Assembly: GCA_963555705.1 (NCBI GenBank)
Contig: OY743168.1
Location: 93,102,925-93,166,924, forward strand
Source: Ligustrum vulgare
Taxonomy: Eukaryota > Streptophyta > Magnoliopsida > Lamiales > Oleaceae
Length of the DNA: 64,000 nt
Direction: 5' to 3'
The position numbers were made by a program, and so were the translations under genes. How positions within the stretch are numbered: position 1 is the stretch's first letter; every line of letters starts with the position of its first letter. Below the pieces are notes generated by a model, which worked only from the letters and a program-made list of their open reading frames with translations, did no database searches and was not told the DNA's origin. This document shows, piece after piece, positions 11,626-22,807 of the stretch.

Positions 11626-11725
11626 GTGGACTTGAATGAAACATTCTTAGTTGGTAATGTTGATGAAGCATCTCAATGACTGGTCCAATGTACATACGAG
11701 TGTTTGGAGAAAGCAATAGCAGGTG
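11626..11725 (+). pseudogene. Captured exon of methionine aminopeptidase 1 (MAP1A-like)
   Basis: The frame reads VDLNETFLVGNVDEASQ, a stop, then LVQCTYECLEKAIAG. This matches the part of plant cytosolic methionine aminopeptidase type 1 just after the first metal-binding region, where the family reads GDLNET.FVGNVDE and TYECLEKAI. It is bounded by an AG acceptor (GTGTAG) and a GTAAG donor, so it looks like a whole exon with its splice sites. One in-frame TGA shows it is not functional. It lies inside a CACTA element with no other MAP1 exon that I can find, which fits transposon capture of a host gene fragment. The identification is by recall of the family and has not been searched. Confidence 0.68.
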
Positions 11726-12900
11726 GTAAGTGCTTGCCAAGTATCTCATGAATTAGGTTGTACAGCTTTTTGTGCATATCAACTACTATCCATGCTTGGC
11801 CTGTAGAATGGTTTGAGTTGATTCATCGTTTCTTACTGGTAGTTTTTATATTTGCACCTTAATTTTCAAAATGAAGAATAAAGGGAAATTTGTGCATTTG
11901 TATTTATAGTTTGTGACAATGGTTGCAGTTATTGTGTTATTAACTTTTTTCTAAGGTTGTACTTATTTATTGACATTAGAATATGGTTCCATATATAACT
12001 AGATTTTTATGCCTCTGTATAAACCATTGGCTAGTGATGAGTTCCATGATTTTAAAAAAACATGCAACAAGTTAGCTTGATAAAGCATGACTACTTTGAT
12101 ATTCACCTACTGGGTTTAATATAAAACTTCCTTTTGAACACCAATTGGATTTCAGATGAGATGGTTAAAGAATGATCTTACATATTTCCATTGTTAATTG
12201 ATTGAGTGATTATTTTTTTATTATATTGTTGCTGGTGAGGGTTATTTATTATTTATTTATGATAAAAATGTATGCATTAATAAATATTTTTATTTTTCTT
12301 TTAGTAAAATGTTGTTAATAGAATACCATTTCTTATTTACACGGGATAATATGAATTGGTAGATGTTGAGATAAATAGAAAATTATTTCTTGAATGTAGA
12401 AGAATATTTGACACCATTTCCTATTTATTGTGACATTGACGCCCTCTATTGAAAGCTATATAAAGATTAAAGAGGCAGCTAGGAAAAGTGTTGGCAAATA
12501 CTTTGTTCAACTAATAACAAAGTTGGATGGCAGGAATATTTTTATTTTTCCCCAGGGATGTGATGTCTGTAATCATTTTCATTATTTCTGTGTCAGTGTA
12601 TCTAATCATGACAAGCCTATTCTAGGCATGATAAGTTACATGCGATGAACTCCTTTGAAATTATAATTTCTGTTTTGGAGTTGACATCAAGTGATTTTTC
12701 TTCAATAAATAGGATATGGTCAATTTGCACATTAACTATTGCTGGTGAAAAATATGCTAAAAATTCCAAGTACTTTTGGCAAGTTATTCGATTTGGGGGT
12801 GTTCTTAAAATTTTTTCCGATGGGTTGTATTTGTTGTTTTACCTGATATGATTCCTTTCACAATAAACGTCATTGCATATAAACTTGTCTTTCTGGTTGA
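11726..12900 (+). other. CACTA interior, AT-rich, no assignable gene
   Basis: Two short open frames (12430-12648 and 12645-12851) have no motif that I recognise. The first resembles an exon ending at a splice-like CCCCAGG, but nothing supports translation. The rest is T-rich intron-like sequence. Confidence 0.4.
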
Positions 12901-12902
12901 TC

Positions 12903-13079
12903 AGATGCTATCAAAGAAGGTAGAAATTTTGATCAAAGCCATGGAGATTGAGGGTAAAAAGATGAGAAGAGAGTTGGTTCCTATGGAGTAGGAAGTGGCT
13001 GCCATATGTACATAGAAAGATCATGAAAATGGGGGTACCATGAGCGCTTTGAGGAGATTAAAGAATCAATTAAGAGTAT
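12903..13079 (+). pseudogene. Exon-like coiled-coil fragment of unknown host origin
   Basis: After a TTGATCAG acceptor-like site the frame reads MLSKKVEILIKAMEIEGKK followed by MRRELVPME and a stop, then further charged residues with more stops. The heptad-like charged composition resembles the end of a plant coiled-coil protein. It is the last protein-like segment before the CACTA subterminal repeats. I do not assign a family; it may be a second captured fragment or part of a lost transposon gene. Confidence 0.35.
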
Positions 13080-13373
13080 GAAAATTAAACATTTTTTTTG
13101 AAGACATCAATTATTTCTTTTGTAATATGATGATTTAGTCTTTTGTGGATTTGTTAAATATTATTAAATATTAACATTATTTATTTTGTATGGTTTATGT
13201 GGTTTTTTTTGTGAATTTATTAAACATTAAATATTACTTATTTTGTATGGATTCGAGAATTTGTAAATTATTTTTTGTCATTTGTACAAATTATAGTTTT
13301 AATAAATCAACGAGGAAGTATATATTTCATAAATAAATATTCTATAATTTTTTTAAAAAAAATATAAATTACA

Positions 13374-13679
13374 TACAGCAACGTTTAAAAAACGTTGCAA
13401 AAAGGTCTATCGCAACACTTAAAAAAGTTGCAAAAGAGTTTACGACAACACTAAAAAAATGTTGCAAAAGGGTCTACCGCAACACTAAAAAAAGGTTGCA
13501 AAAGGTCTACGACAACACTTAAAAAACACCGCAAAAGATTTATGGCAACACTTAAAAAACGCTGCAAAAGGTTTTTGCTCTACGGCGGCAACACTGCGAT
13601 TTGCAACATTAAAAAAACCCTGCAAAAGCCTATTGACAACTTTTTTTGAACGTTGCAAAAGACAGTTTTTGTTGTAGTG
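13374..13679. repeat. CACTA subterminal repeats and right terminus
   Basis: Eight or so alternating copies of GTTGCAAAAG and its near-complement CAACACTAAAAAA, period about 35-40 bp, lead into the terminal GTTGTAGTG. In this superfamily such arrays bind the transposon-encoded DNA-binding protein. Confidence 0.88.
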
Positions 13680-15126
13680 AAGGTACCTAGTGAATTTTGG
13701 GGAGAGACTGTTCTCACTGCTGTCTATTTGATTAATAGGATACCATCTTCTCACACATCTAGTTTGTCACCAATGCAATCTTTGTTTAGTTACTATCCTG
13801 ATTACTCTCTCTTAAAAGTCTTTGGGTGCATTTGTTTTGTTCTTCGTCCCATAGCAGAACGTAGTAAATTAACTCCACGTTCAGCTATTTGTGTCTTCTT
13901 AGGACATGGTGATGGACAAAAATGTTATCGATATTTTGATCATGTTAGTTACAAGTTATATGTCTCTTGTAATGTTGAGTTTCTTGAACACATTCCGTTT
14001 TTTTCTATTACTGATAATACTTCTCACAAGACTACATTAGACCTTATTTGTATTGATCCATTCACTGACGACATTGATAGACCACCTACACCAACCCCTA
14101 CTATCTCTTCTCCATCTTCGTCACATGCTACATGTACTCATGCACCATCTCAAAATGTCCTTCCTTCTCATATGGCTCTCCAAGCACCATCTAAGGCTGA
14201 GAATCCGTCCCATCATCCTCATTCTCGATATCCTCAATACTTAAGACTACTAACTTACCTGATTTTGATTATTTCTGAATCCTTTTGTTGTTTCTTGTCT
14301 TCCATTCATAAGCTTTCTGAACCTTTCTACTATAAAGAAGCAGCTTTAGATCCTCTTTGGTAGCAGGCTATGACTGATGAACTTTCTGATCTACATAAGA
14401 CTGACACTTGGGAATTAGTTTCCTCACCACTAGGTAAACATGCTATTGGATCTCGTTGGGTCTATAAAATTAAGACCAAATCTGATGGTTCATTTGAGCT
14501 TTATAAGACTTGATTGGTTGCTAAGGGATTTTCTCAATAGTATGGCTTGGATTATGATGAGACATTTGCCCCTGTTGCAAAAATGACTATTGTATGTACA
14601 CTTATCGCAGTTGCTTATGTTCGTTAATAGAGTCTCTCTCAAATGGATGTTAAAAATGTCTTCTTGAATGGAAATCTTCAAGAAGGTGTTTATATGGTTC
14701 CTCCATCTGGTGTTCCTTATCCTCCTGAATTTGTTTGCAAACTCAAGAAAACTTTATATGGTCTCAAACAAGCACATCGTGCTTAGTTTGAGAGGTTCTC
14801 TACAGTTGTTCTCTCTTGGTTTTACATCTAGCTATCATGATTCCTCCTTAATCTGCAGGTGTACTCCCTTTGGTTGTATTCTCCTTCTATTGTATGTTGA
14901 TGACATGATCATTACTGGTGATGATGTTGTGGGGATAACTGATCTAAAATCTGAATTGACTCGTCTTTTTGAAATGAAGGATTTGGGTCCCTTATCCTAC
15001 TTTATGGGGATTAAGGTTGCTTCTTCTCCTAGAGGTTATATGCTCTCTCAGTCTAAATATGCCTCAAATGTCATTGAGCGTGCTCGTCTTACTGATACTA
15101 AGACAACTGATACTATAGTATCATGA
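13680..15126 (+). pseudogene. Copia pol remnant interrupted by the CACTA element
   Basis: The frame from 13680 reads KVPSEFWGETVLTAVYLIN, the C-terminal half of Copia integrase, and runs to a stop at 14361. Reverse transcriptase follows: a stop-ridden segment 14370-14790 (GSRWVYKIKT, then LVAKGFSQ, then YDETFAPVAK) and a cleaner piece to 15126 with the catalytic box LLYVDDMII at about 14890. At least five stops sit at codons that look like C-to-T or G-to-A changes of Q, R or W. The gene ends abruptly after the SQSKYASNVI segment, so RNase H is deleted. The integrase 5' part and gag must lie left of the nested insertions. Confidence 0.85.
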
Positions 15127-15138
15127 GTTTGTGGGGGA

Positions 15139-15261
15139 TGTTAGAATAATTAGTTTATTCTAATTAGTTTATTATAATTATAGCTTTCCAGTTTAGATTG
15201 TATTATTTTTATAAAGAGACCTATTGTGTGTGTGTTTGTGTGTATCATTGAGTTTTCTACA
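15139..15261 (+). mobile_element. Short 3' LTR of the Copia relic
   Basis: A purine tract GTGGGGGA (15131-15138) precedes TGTTAGAATAATTAGTTTATT, and the LTR-like unit ends TTTTCTACA. A 123-bp LTR is short but within the range for some Copia lineages with small LTRs. The 5' partner is outside the window, so the boundaries are by motif only. Confidence 0.55.
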
Positions 15262-16681
15262 CCAAGAACCCCATTGGCCCTTAATCAAATCTGTCCTTGG
15301 TTGAAATGAATTTAGGGAGAAAAGCGGGAAAAAAAAATTACAACAAGAGAAGCTCTAAAATTCTAGAGGTCAGATATAATGATGCCATACATCAATATTT
15401 AGAGCCTGTTTGATGTAGGAGAATTTGAAGAAATTTTTGAATGTGTGATTGATAATTGTGCAAGTAATGTTTCACATAGAAATGTGTTGAAAAATGATTT
15501 TGACAAAAAAGTTGTTAAATTTATCCAGGACCAAATAGAGCTTCAAATGTTTGTTTGTGAGAGATTATTTGAAGTTTCTTATCCTAGGCTTGCATTTTTA
15601 AGTTAAGATAATTCCTTAAAAAACAAAATATTTGAAGTAATTTTTTTTTTTCTTTTTTGAAAAATATTGTTAAAAAGTAGGAAATCAACACACCTTTAAA
15701 GAGAGTGAAAGAAATTAAATTAAACATAAATAAATGTTTAAAATAGTACAAATAGCACTCAAACCTTTTAAAACAGCGTAAATAGCACCCAAACCTTTAC
15801 ATTCAAGCAGAAAGCTCTTGACCTTTAAAAACTATGCGGTACAAGGATCTATGAATGATTTTCATTGTAAGAAAATCAGTTAGTTGATTGTTACCCACAT
15901 TTAAAATTAGTAAAATTATAACTCTTTATTTTTTCATCTAAAACAATTGAAAATAAATAAAGAGACTAAAGAAAGAGAAAGTTAATGGATTTTTGTGATA
16001 TGCAATCATTTAAAGATTTGGGTGCTATCTGTAATGCTTTGAAAAACTTGAGATCTTTGCTACAAATTACCTTAATATAAATTCACCAAGTTTTCTCTCA
16101 AGTATCCTGTATTCCTGCTCTTGCACTCCAAGATCACTTAAGTAGACACTGTGAATAAGTCATGTAAACAATACGATACGATACGACAGGACAAACATAT
16201 ATTTCATAGCTCAAGTGATTAAAAAAAAAAAAAAAAAAACTCAGGGCAAAAATACTGTAAACTCCAAAAGATTAATTTGAAAAATACATAAAATCGAGGA
16301 CCAATATAATTGAAAAGATAAAAGTAAGATTCTTTTTCATCATGCACACAGTTTAATATATATTAAATTATTTATTACTTAAGATGATCACGCACTACAG
16401 CCTAGAATAACAAAGAGAATCTGATGGTTTTTAAATATATATATCTTTCATTTTCAAAGTTGGTGAGGGGTTTAAATTCCCCAACTCCAGGAGCCAGCCA
16501 AGAAATGTCTCTTTCATTTAACAAAAAAAAAAAAAAAGTCTCTTTCAAAGAATCTCCTTTTCAATTGGAATGGAGGGCTGTGGTATGCCACTTTAAACCC
16601 CATCATTTGGCTGCTTTAATTGACTAATATTATTGTCAAATACAAAGTGAAGTGTATTACTTTACAAACTGCATGCCCTAG
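15262..16681. other. Intergenic AT-rich sequence
   Basis: I see no gene. Poly(A) runs (16219-16240, 16523-16537) and a segment with 'agcctgtttgatg' near 15413 suggest degenerate MITE or SINE debris, but no termini can be defined. Confidence 0.5.
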
Positions 16682-17154
16682 TGTCACGGGACGCCTTTCT
16701 TTTTAACACAGAAAGGGGTATCGTACGGCAGTAGTTTGCTCCGCTAGTCTAACTTCTGCCTTTTCTCGGGATGAAAGAATATTTAATTATAAATTAAAGA
16801 AAACTTTACAAGAGAAAATTTGAATGCATTGAAACTTGATTGTTTATTGATTGCAGGAAGCAATAAATTACAAATGTTGGTATAAGGGGTGGACACCAAA
16901 AGCTTGAAAGTTTTAAATTATATTATCCCCTATAATAGACTTTGGAGAAAAACCCTAGAGATAGGAGTAGATATTAAAAAGCTGAAGAATCATCATAAAC
17001 TTTTACAATTAAAAAGCTGAAGAATCATAATAAACTTTTACAATTAAAATGGAATTACAATAATTACAACAATATTTACAAAGCACGACCAAAGTTGGGC
17101 AAATTGCGGCTGCGAATGGGTCAATGGGCTAAGTACTAGTTGCGGTCCTTGACA
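16682..17154 (-). mobile_element. 3' LTR of a minus-strand chromovirus (gypsy)
   Basis: Read on the minus strand, the polypurine tract GGGGGAGAA (17155-17163) abuts TGTCAAGGACCGCAACTAG, and the unit ends CCCGTGACA at 16682. The TG...CA ends and the position directly after the pol relic support an LTR of 473 bp. The 5' LTR is not found. Confidence 0.6.
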
Positions 17155-17164
17155 TTCTCCCCCA

Positions 17165-18245
17165 TCTGTTTTGGCAACGTCCTCAGTGCCATCAATTAAT
17201 GATATTCTTCAATAAGAGGTTTGAAGGCTCCAAAGTCTTTTTCTCTTTCCCAAGTATTTTCATCACTGCTGCATCCGCTCCATTTGATCAAATACTCTTG
17301 ATTATTCTTTCTGGAAGCTCGGGTAACTAGGTGATCCAGAATAGCTTCAACACCCCTCTTTCCAATTTTCTTCAATTGAAATACAGGTCACTTCGGCTTA
17401 TTTTTGCTTGTATCCTCTTTGTCTGCAAATTATGGCTTACGAACACCGACATGGAGGACATTGTAAATTTTGCACCAAGAAGGGAGTTTTACTCTGTAAG
17501 CAACTTTTCCAATCCTCTTCACGATAGGTAATTGCCCTATGTATTTTGGAACCAATCTTGAGTCTTTCCCTCTAGTGAGCTTGTAACAGTTTCTGTCAAG
17601 AAGTTTAACCATCACCAAATCTCCTACTTTGAATTCAACAAAACGACGCTTCAGATCAGCAGACTTCTTGTATCATTTCTGAGCTTTCTCAAGATAGCTT
17701 CGGAAAATTTTAATGTTTTGTTTCCGTTCTTGAGAGAAGTTCCTTACTTGAGGGGACTTGGTACTTGAGTTTAGATCTACAGTGTGAGGGAGTAACGGTT
17801 TCTGGCCCGTAACAATCTCAAAATGACTCTTATTGGTACAAGAGCTCTTTTGGGCATTAAAGAATACCTGGGGAGCATCCAAGAGTTTCACCCAATTTTT
17901 CTGCGAAGTAGAGACGAAGTGCCGAAGATATTCCTCCAGCATAGAGTTGAACCGCTCTGTCTGTCCGTTAGTTTATGGGTGAAAACTAAAACTCATGCTC
18001 AGAGTTGAACCAAAAGTTTAAGCAATTCGGTCCAAAATATGCCAGTAAACCAAGGATCTTGATCACTAACGATGTCTTAAGGCCGCCCCTAGTATTTGAC
18101 AATATGCTTGAAGAAGAGATGAGCTATCTCTTCAAAGGAAATATACTTAGGTACTGCAATGAAAGTTGCATATTTTGATAAACGGTCAACCACGAAGATA
18201 ATGGTGCCAAAATCTGTGACTTTTAGCAATCCAATTATTATTCAA
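17165..18245 (-). pseudogene. Gypsy integrase with chromodomain, decayed
   Basis: Reading leftward on the minus strand: part of the integrase core (about 18240-18010, TFIAVPKYISFEEIAHLFF, then IVSDQDPWFTGIFW), the post-core region (17942-17673), the GPY-like domain (17618-17430, IGKVAYRVKLP and VLHV) and a chromodomain (17302-17228, YLIKWSGCSSDENTWE). Chromodomains at the integrase C terminus define chromoviruses, which target insertion to marked chromatin. Stops and frameshifts separate the pieces, and reverse transcriptase and gag are missing. Confidence 0.8.
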
Positions 18246-18425
18246 CTCTTCAGTTGGTGTTTATTCATCTCTTCAGATGGCGATTATTCAGCTCTTCAGC
18301 TGATAATTATTTCAACTCAACTGCAGGAGGCTATTTTAGCTCTTCAGTTGGTTATTAGTTCATCCCATTAGCTTGGTCATCTCTTCAGTTTGGCCATTTA
18401 TTTAGCCCTCGTGTCTTGCCACCTC
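18225..18425. repeat. Minisatellite of 'ctcttcag.tgg' units
   Basis: About seven degenerate units near 28-30 bp share TTCAACTCTTCAGTTGG or close variants. The array truncates the gypsy relic at its right edge. Confidence 0.75.
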
Positions 18426-18773
18426 TTCTATTGATAGTCTCCTTAAATCAGGTCCATAAATGAAATGAAATAAAGACTTTGGCTACTTGGATTAAACAAA
18501 GAATACAATGACTCAATAGAAATTTATTGACTATTGATCCGAGGTGAACGCTAGGTCACACATGATGGATCCGATGTGAACTTCAGTTCCTCACCACCAT
18601 CTTCTGATCGACCTGGACCATGATTCTTTTCTAATAGGAAGACCTGCGCATGAGCTTTACAAACGAACAATAGAACATGTCTGAGGAAATTAAACGAAGT
18701 AGAATCAAGATGAGAGCAGGCATTGCAAGGTCCGAACTTAAGGCGTTCTTAAGTCCAGACCTTGAGGGACATT
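18426..18773. other. Retroelement-like untranslated sequence
   Basis: I see no gene. The right end (CTTGAGGGACATT) resembles a polypurine tract ahead of the LTR-like unit that follows. Confidence 0.35.
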
Positions 18774-19216
18774 TGTTGCACTCTAAAAATTCGTGTCAAG
18801 GTCAATGGTCATCTAGAAAAGTGTTACAAGCTTATTGGTCATATTTCACCTTAAACTTAGGATCAAGATTACTCAAAACTCAAGGGGTATCTATGATAAT
18901 TATATGAAAATATAGGGGAAATTGCTCATAACTATTAGAGATTGACCCTATATGTAATTATTAGATGAATGACCAAATGTGTAAATATGTCCACCCCCAT
19001 TTTGCCTATAAATAGGGGGATTTAATGCTCATTTGAGAGAGCAATTTTTATGCAAAAAAACTTCTAACTTCAAATGCCTTGTAGACCCGAAGCTCAGGTG
19101 AAACGCTTGCAGAGCTAAAGCTAGGGTCAAACACTTGCAGACCTGAAGCTCATGTCAAATGCCTGCAAACTTGAAGCTCGGGTCAAATACTTGCAGAGCT
19201 GAAGCTCCACCTCGCA
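18774..19216 (+). mobile_element. LTR-like segment with TATA box
   Basis: It starts TGTTGCACTCTAAAAATTC after a purine-rich tract and has a clear promoter-like TATAAATAGGGGG at about 19007-19019. It ends near CCACCTCGCA. The arrangement matches U3, R and U5 of an LTR, but no partner or target duplication was found. Confidence 0.45.
19075..19212 (+). repeat. Four 33-bp repeats downstream of the TATA box
   Basis: Units of the form 'cttgcagagctgaagctcgggtcaaa' follow one another about every 33 bp. They would lie in the transcribed part of the LTR-like segment. Confidence 0.8.
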
Positions 19217-19739
19217 TAAATTCACCTACTATTTAGAATTAGTTTGTTTAATTTAAATAAGATATGACCTGGTTACTTAATCAAATTTCCATGATTTTAT
19301 AGAAAGGTAAAAATATCCAAATTTCAAATTGAATCCTAGATGACTCATTAACTCATGTGCGAAAAGAATGTCAACAAATTCAACACATCCATTTCTCACT
19401 CTTTGTTGACTAGAAATACCACATTTTGATGTCAATAGTCATTTTGATGTCAATAGTCATCGACACAAGACAAAGGAAAATATACCCTCCACTCTATATG
19501 GTAATGGACACAATGGATCCTCAAATGTACATGATTCATTTTTCAAGGTTAGCTATGTAATTTGGGTAGAGTACGTACGATCCATATTGTTGTCCCTATT
19601 GCATGGGTCAGAATAAATCGTTCCGATTGAAAAACGGACAAAAATATTGCTTTTTTGATTGCCATCATCAATACTTTTCTCACAACCATATATTTAGAAG
19701 ACAACAAGATAAGTTCATTAAAGGAAGAATTGAGAAAGA
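19217..19739. other. Non-coding, possible transposase upstream debris
   Basis: It contains a short direct repeat (CATTTTGATGTCAATAGT at about 19421 and 19440). Weak similarity to the segment upstream of TNP2-type transposases may start near 19490, but the frame is too broken to assert. Confidence 0.35.
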
Positions 19740-20630
19740 TGTTCATCAACTAAGTCCTTCAACTGGGCGGTGAACAATTGCATCAGATTGTTAATAATCT
19801 TCCACCTTTCATAAGTGGCAAAACCATTAGGAGGTATGAAATTGAAGGATTTGGAAGTTGTCAGAACTGGGCAAGGCGAAGTATTTTTGGAATTTATTTA
19901 ATTACTCACATACGAATCTAGTAATACACAATTTACATTACATGCATATTGAGAAGAATATATTTGAAAATATATTCATCACAATTATGGATATTAGAGT
20001 AAAACCAAAGAAAATATCATGGCTATGAAGGATTTGGAACTTTATTGCTGCCGTTCAAAACTTCACATAATTGATCATAATGAGATTTTATAAGACGAAA
20101 GCTTCTTATAGCTTAACAAAGGAACAAAAGAAAGTGGTATGTAATTGGATTAGAACATTAAGAATGCAAGATGGATATGCCTTCAACATTCCACGCTATG
20201 TTAATGCAAGATGTAAAACCAATTTGGTGCTTGGACAAAAATATCATTGTAACAATATGCAAACTTGAGAAAATATTTTCACCTTCATTTTTTATTTATT
20301 GGAGCATTTGTCAATTCATTTGTCATATGAAGCTAGAGTTGGTGGTCCAATACAATTTCAATGGATTTATCTTTTGGAAAGGTTCTCTACAGTTGCGTAG
20401 TTTGTTTAATAAAAACTCTAGAAAGAAAACATTTAATTTGAATCGATAAATGATATCATATTTTGCAAGTTCCTTAATCATCTAAAGAGGAAGGTGAAAA
20501 ATCACGTTTCCTTCGAAGGATCTATAGTAGAAGCATCTCTGGTAGAGGAAACATCATCTTTTTGCTCATTATATTTTGAGGATGATGTTCAAATAAAATT
20601 GAATCATCCTCCCAGAAATATTCTTTTGAA
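19740..20630 (+). pseudogene. CACTA (TNP2-like) transposase remnant
   Basis: Pieces in changing frames match the plant CACTA transposase and its DUF4218 region: NLPPFISGKTIRRYEIEGF near 19795, KKVVCNWIRTLRMQDGYA near 20120-20180, and KVKNHVSFEGSIVEASLVEE near 20490-20550, then YYFEDDV. Frame changes and stops make it non-functional. It is cut at 20630 by a target duplication of the LTR element that follows. Whether it shares an origin with either CACTA element in this window is unknown. Confidence 0.75.
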
Positions 20631-21623
20631 ACTTCAGTTGCATAAAATTAGTGCATAATTATATTCTTTTAATGAAAAAAATACGTGCATGCAAAGACGA
20701 TTAAATAACGACTTACTAACATGGAGAAATTAGGAGATAAAATGAAGCGAGGTATGCGAATGCAAATCTCCTTAAGAAGGATTTCGCTCTTGCACTGGTG
20801 CTAACAGGATCAAATGGACGTCCATCTCCCGAGATACAACTTTTCTTCCAAAATTAATACAGCACGGTATTAATTTTATCCGACGACCAATGCTTGATGA
20901 TAAGTGTATTTTATAAACTTATTTGTACGTTTAAATTAGAATAAATTATTTTCGTTTTAGAATATATGCTATTTAATTTGTGTTTATTTGTTTACTTTGC
21001 AGAAAATATCTCAAACGATGAAGAATGAAGCAATTGATGAGAAAAATGCATAATTGGATGCTAATTGGAGCTAAAATGAGCAATTGATAAGTTTGTGACG
21101 TCAACCGAAAAGATGCAATGTGCCAAAGTAAAGGAATAAGAAGTTGAAGGATCCAGTTGAAGGAATTGAGAGTTGAAACGAGCGAATTGAGAATATTCCA
21201 AAGTATGGGGACTATATTGTTGCAATTGGAAGTTGAAGGACTGAAAATCAAATTAAACATGAGGGACCAACTTGAAAATATCCAATGATTGATTTGGATA
21301 ATAAGAAGATACTTTGAAGATTTTTAGGAGTCAATTGGATGCAAGTAGAAATAAAAAAGGAATGGAATATGATAAGAATATTACCATAAAATTGATTCCA
21401 ACCCTAGAAGATTCTGGACAAAATTCTAGTCGGATTTTGAGACCTAGTTTTGGGGAAGTAAACGTTCGAATTAGGAATATCCTATTTTAGGAAGAATTAT
21501 AGGCCTTTAAGTTATATTTCTAACTCACTTTGAATCACCTCAGCCGGATAAGAGAATAGAAAGATATGGTCGAAATATTGAATGTTGGGCAGAGACCAAA
21601 AAAGACTCGCGCGCGGGTTTGAC

Positions 21624-22479
21624 TAGGGGTGGGCGAAAAAATCGGAACTGAACTGAAAAAATCGGAACCGTATGGTTTTAAAAAAATAAAATAGAAAATT
21701 GGTTTTGGAACCGAGAATCGATTGGTTTCGGTTCGGTTCTCGGTTCCGCATTTGGAACCGAAAACCGAAATTAGAACCGGTCTTTGATCCTTATTTTTTT
21801 TTAATAGTCTTAATTGGTTGTCCTAAAACTAAAAATCAAAAGAATTTGTAATTTTTTTGGGTAAAGTGAAAATGATTAATTTCTTTTTATAGAGTTTGTT
21901 ACGTCTCTACCTCATTGTAACCTTTAACTTCACACATTTGGACTGAAATTCTTAGTAAATGAAAATCGAATGAGACTAACTTATTAATAAGCAAAGTTGT
22001 TAATGATCACGATGAAGTTAATTAAATATTTAAATACAAATAAAAAATAATTATTAATAACGCATTTAAAACTTATGATTCATCCCACAAGTTTACTAGA
22101 TTGCCATGCTCGAAAAACCTTCTAGGCCATTTATTTTCTATTTTTGTTTATGAATATCTTCCGTTTCATTGAAAATTCTATACTTTCTTTGGGGTGAAAG
22201 GATTTTCGAAATCCTTGATCTTGGTATATTTGGTAGAAGTTTATTTTAGGTTATTGACTCACTTCTCGAGGCCTAATGCTTCTCGATAAGGCTCTCGAAA
22301 AATAATTATTATTGTAGAACCGAATTAAAATCGAAACCGAACCAAACCGAATGGTTTGGTTCTGGTTTGGTTCTTGCGATACAATGAAATCTAATGGTTC
22401 CATTTTACAAGAACCGAAAAGTATGGTTCGGTTCCGGTTCTTGAAATATCCGAACCGAACCACCCGACGCCCACCCCTA
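21624..22479. mobile_element. hAT-type non-autonomous transposon (856 bp)
   Basis: Terminal inverted repeats TAGGGGTGGGCG and CGCCCACCCCTA are flanked by a perfect eight-base duplication GGTTTGAC (21616-21623 and 22480-22487). Subterminal AACCGAACCGAA-type motifs occur at both ends. Eight-base duplications and this terminus fit the hAT superfamily. There is no coding capacity. Confidence 0.9.
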
Positions 22480-22582
22480 GGTTTGACAATTTGCTTTCCT
22501 TTTTCGATTAGGTCTCTTCTCCAACTATAAATATAACCTCTTGGCACAAAAATCAGAACATTTGCCTCTCCATAGAACAAGC

Positions 22583-22807
22583 TAGGAGTGAACAAATAAA
22601 CCAAATCTAATATTGTACAAGAATGTGCCTTGGTTTAGGATATACTAATTTATTTGATTGTAAACCGCACCAAACCGCAAAACATGGTTTGGTTTGGTTT
22701 AAGAAATGAAATTGTTTGGTTTGGTTTGAAAAATTTTCAAACCGTTTTAAACGGTTTGGTTTGAAATTTCGCTACAAACCGCTCAAATTATACCGTGTTC
22801 ACCCCTA
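22583..22807. mobile_element. hAT-type MITE (225 bp)
   Basis: The ends are TAGGAGTGAACA and TGTTCACCCCTA, flanked by the eight-base duplication GAACAAGC / GAACGAGC with one mismatch. The interior is a repetition of GGTTTGGTTT and its complement. It lies about 100 bp from the larger hAT element, in the same LTR. Confidence 0.85.

Larger units (their letters stand above)
2091..13679. mobile_element. CACTA transposon (right end intact, left tip not in window)
   Basis: The right end reads GACAGTTTTTGTTGTAGTG, the reverse complement of a CACTACAAC-type terminus. It is preceded by a dense array of GTTGCAAAAG / CAACACTAAAAAA subterminal units (13374-13679), the hallmark of CACTA (En/Spm) elements. 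The left margin just after the gypsy LTR (CCAACAGAGAC, then TTTCGCAAAA, then CGCAACGCTACGCAAC) resembles the same subterminal motif, so the gypsy element probably landed in or near the left terminus. I recognise no transposase inside. The interior is intron-like AT-rich sequence with exon-like islands, and it carries a Copia insertion (2435-8650). The right flank is Copia integrase coding sequence, so this CACTA interrupted that gene. Confidence 0.8.
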
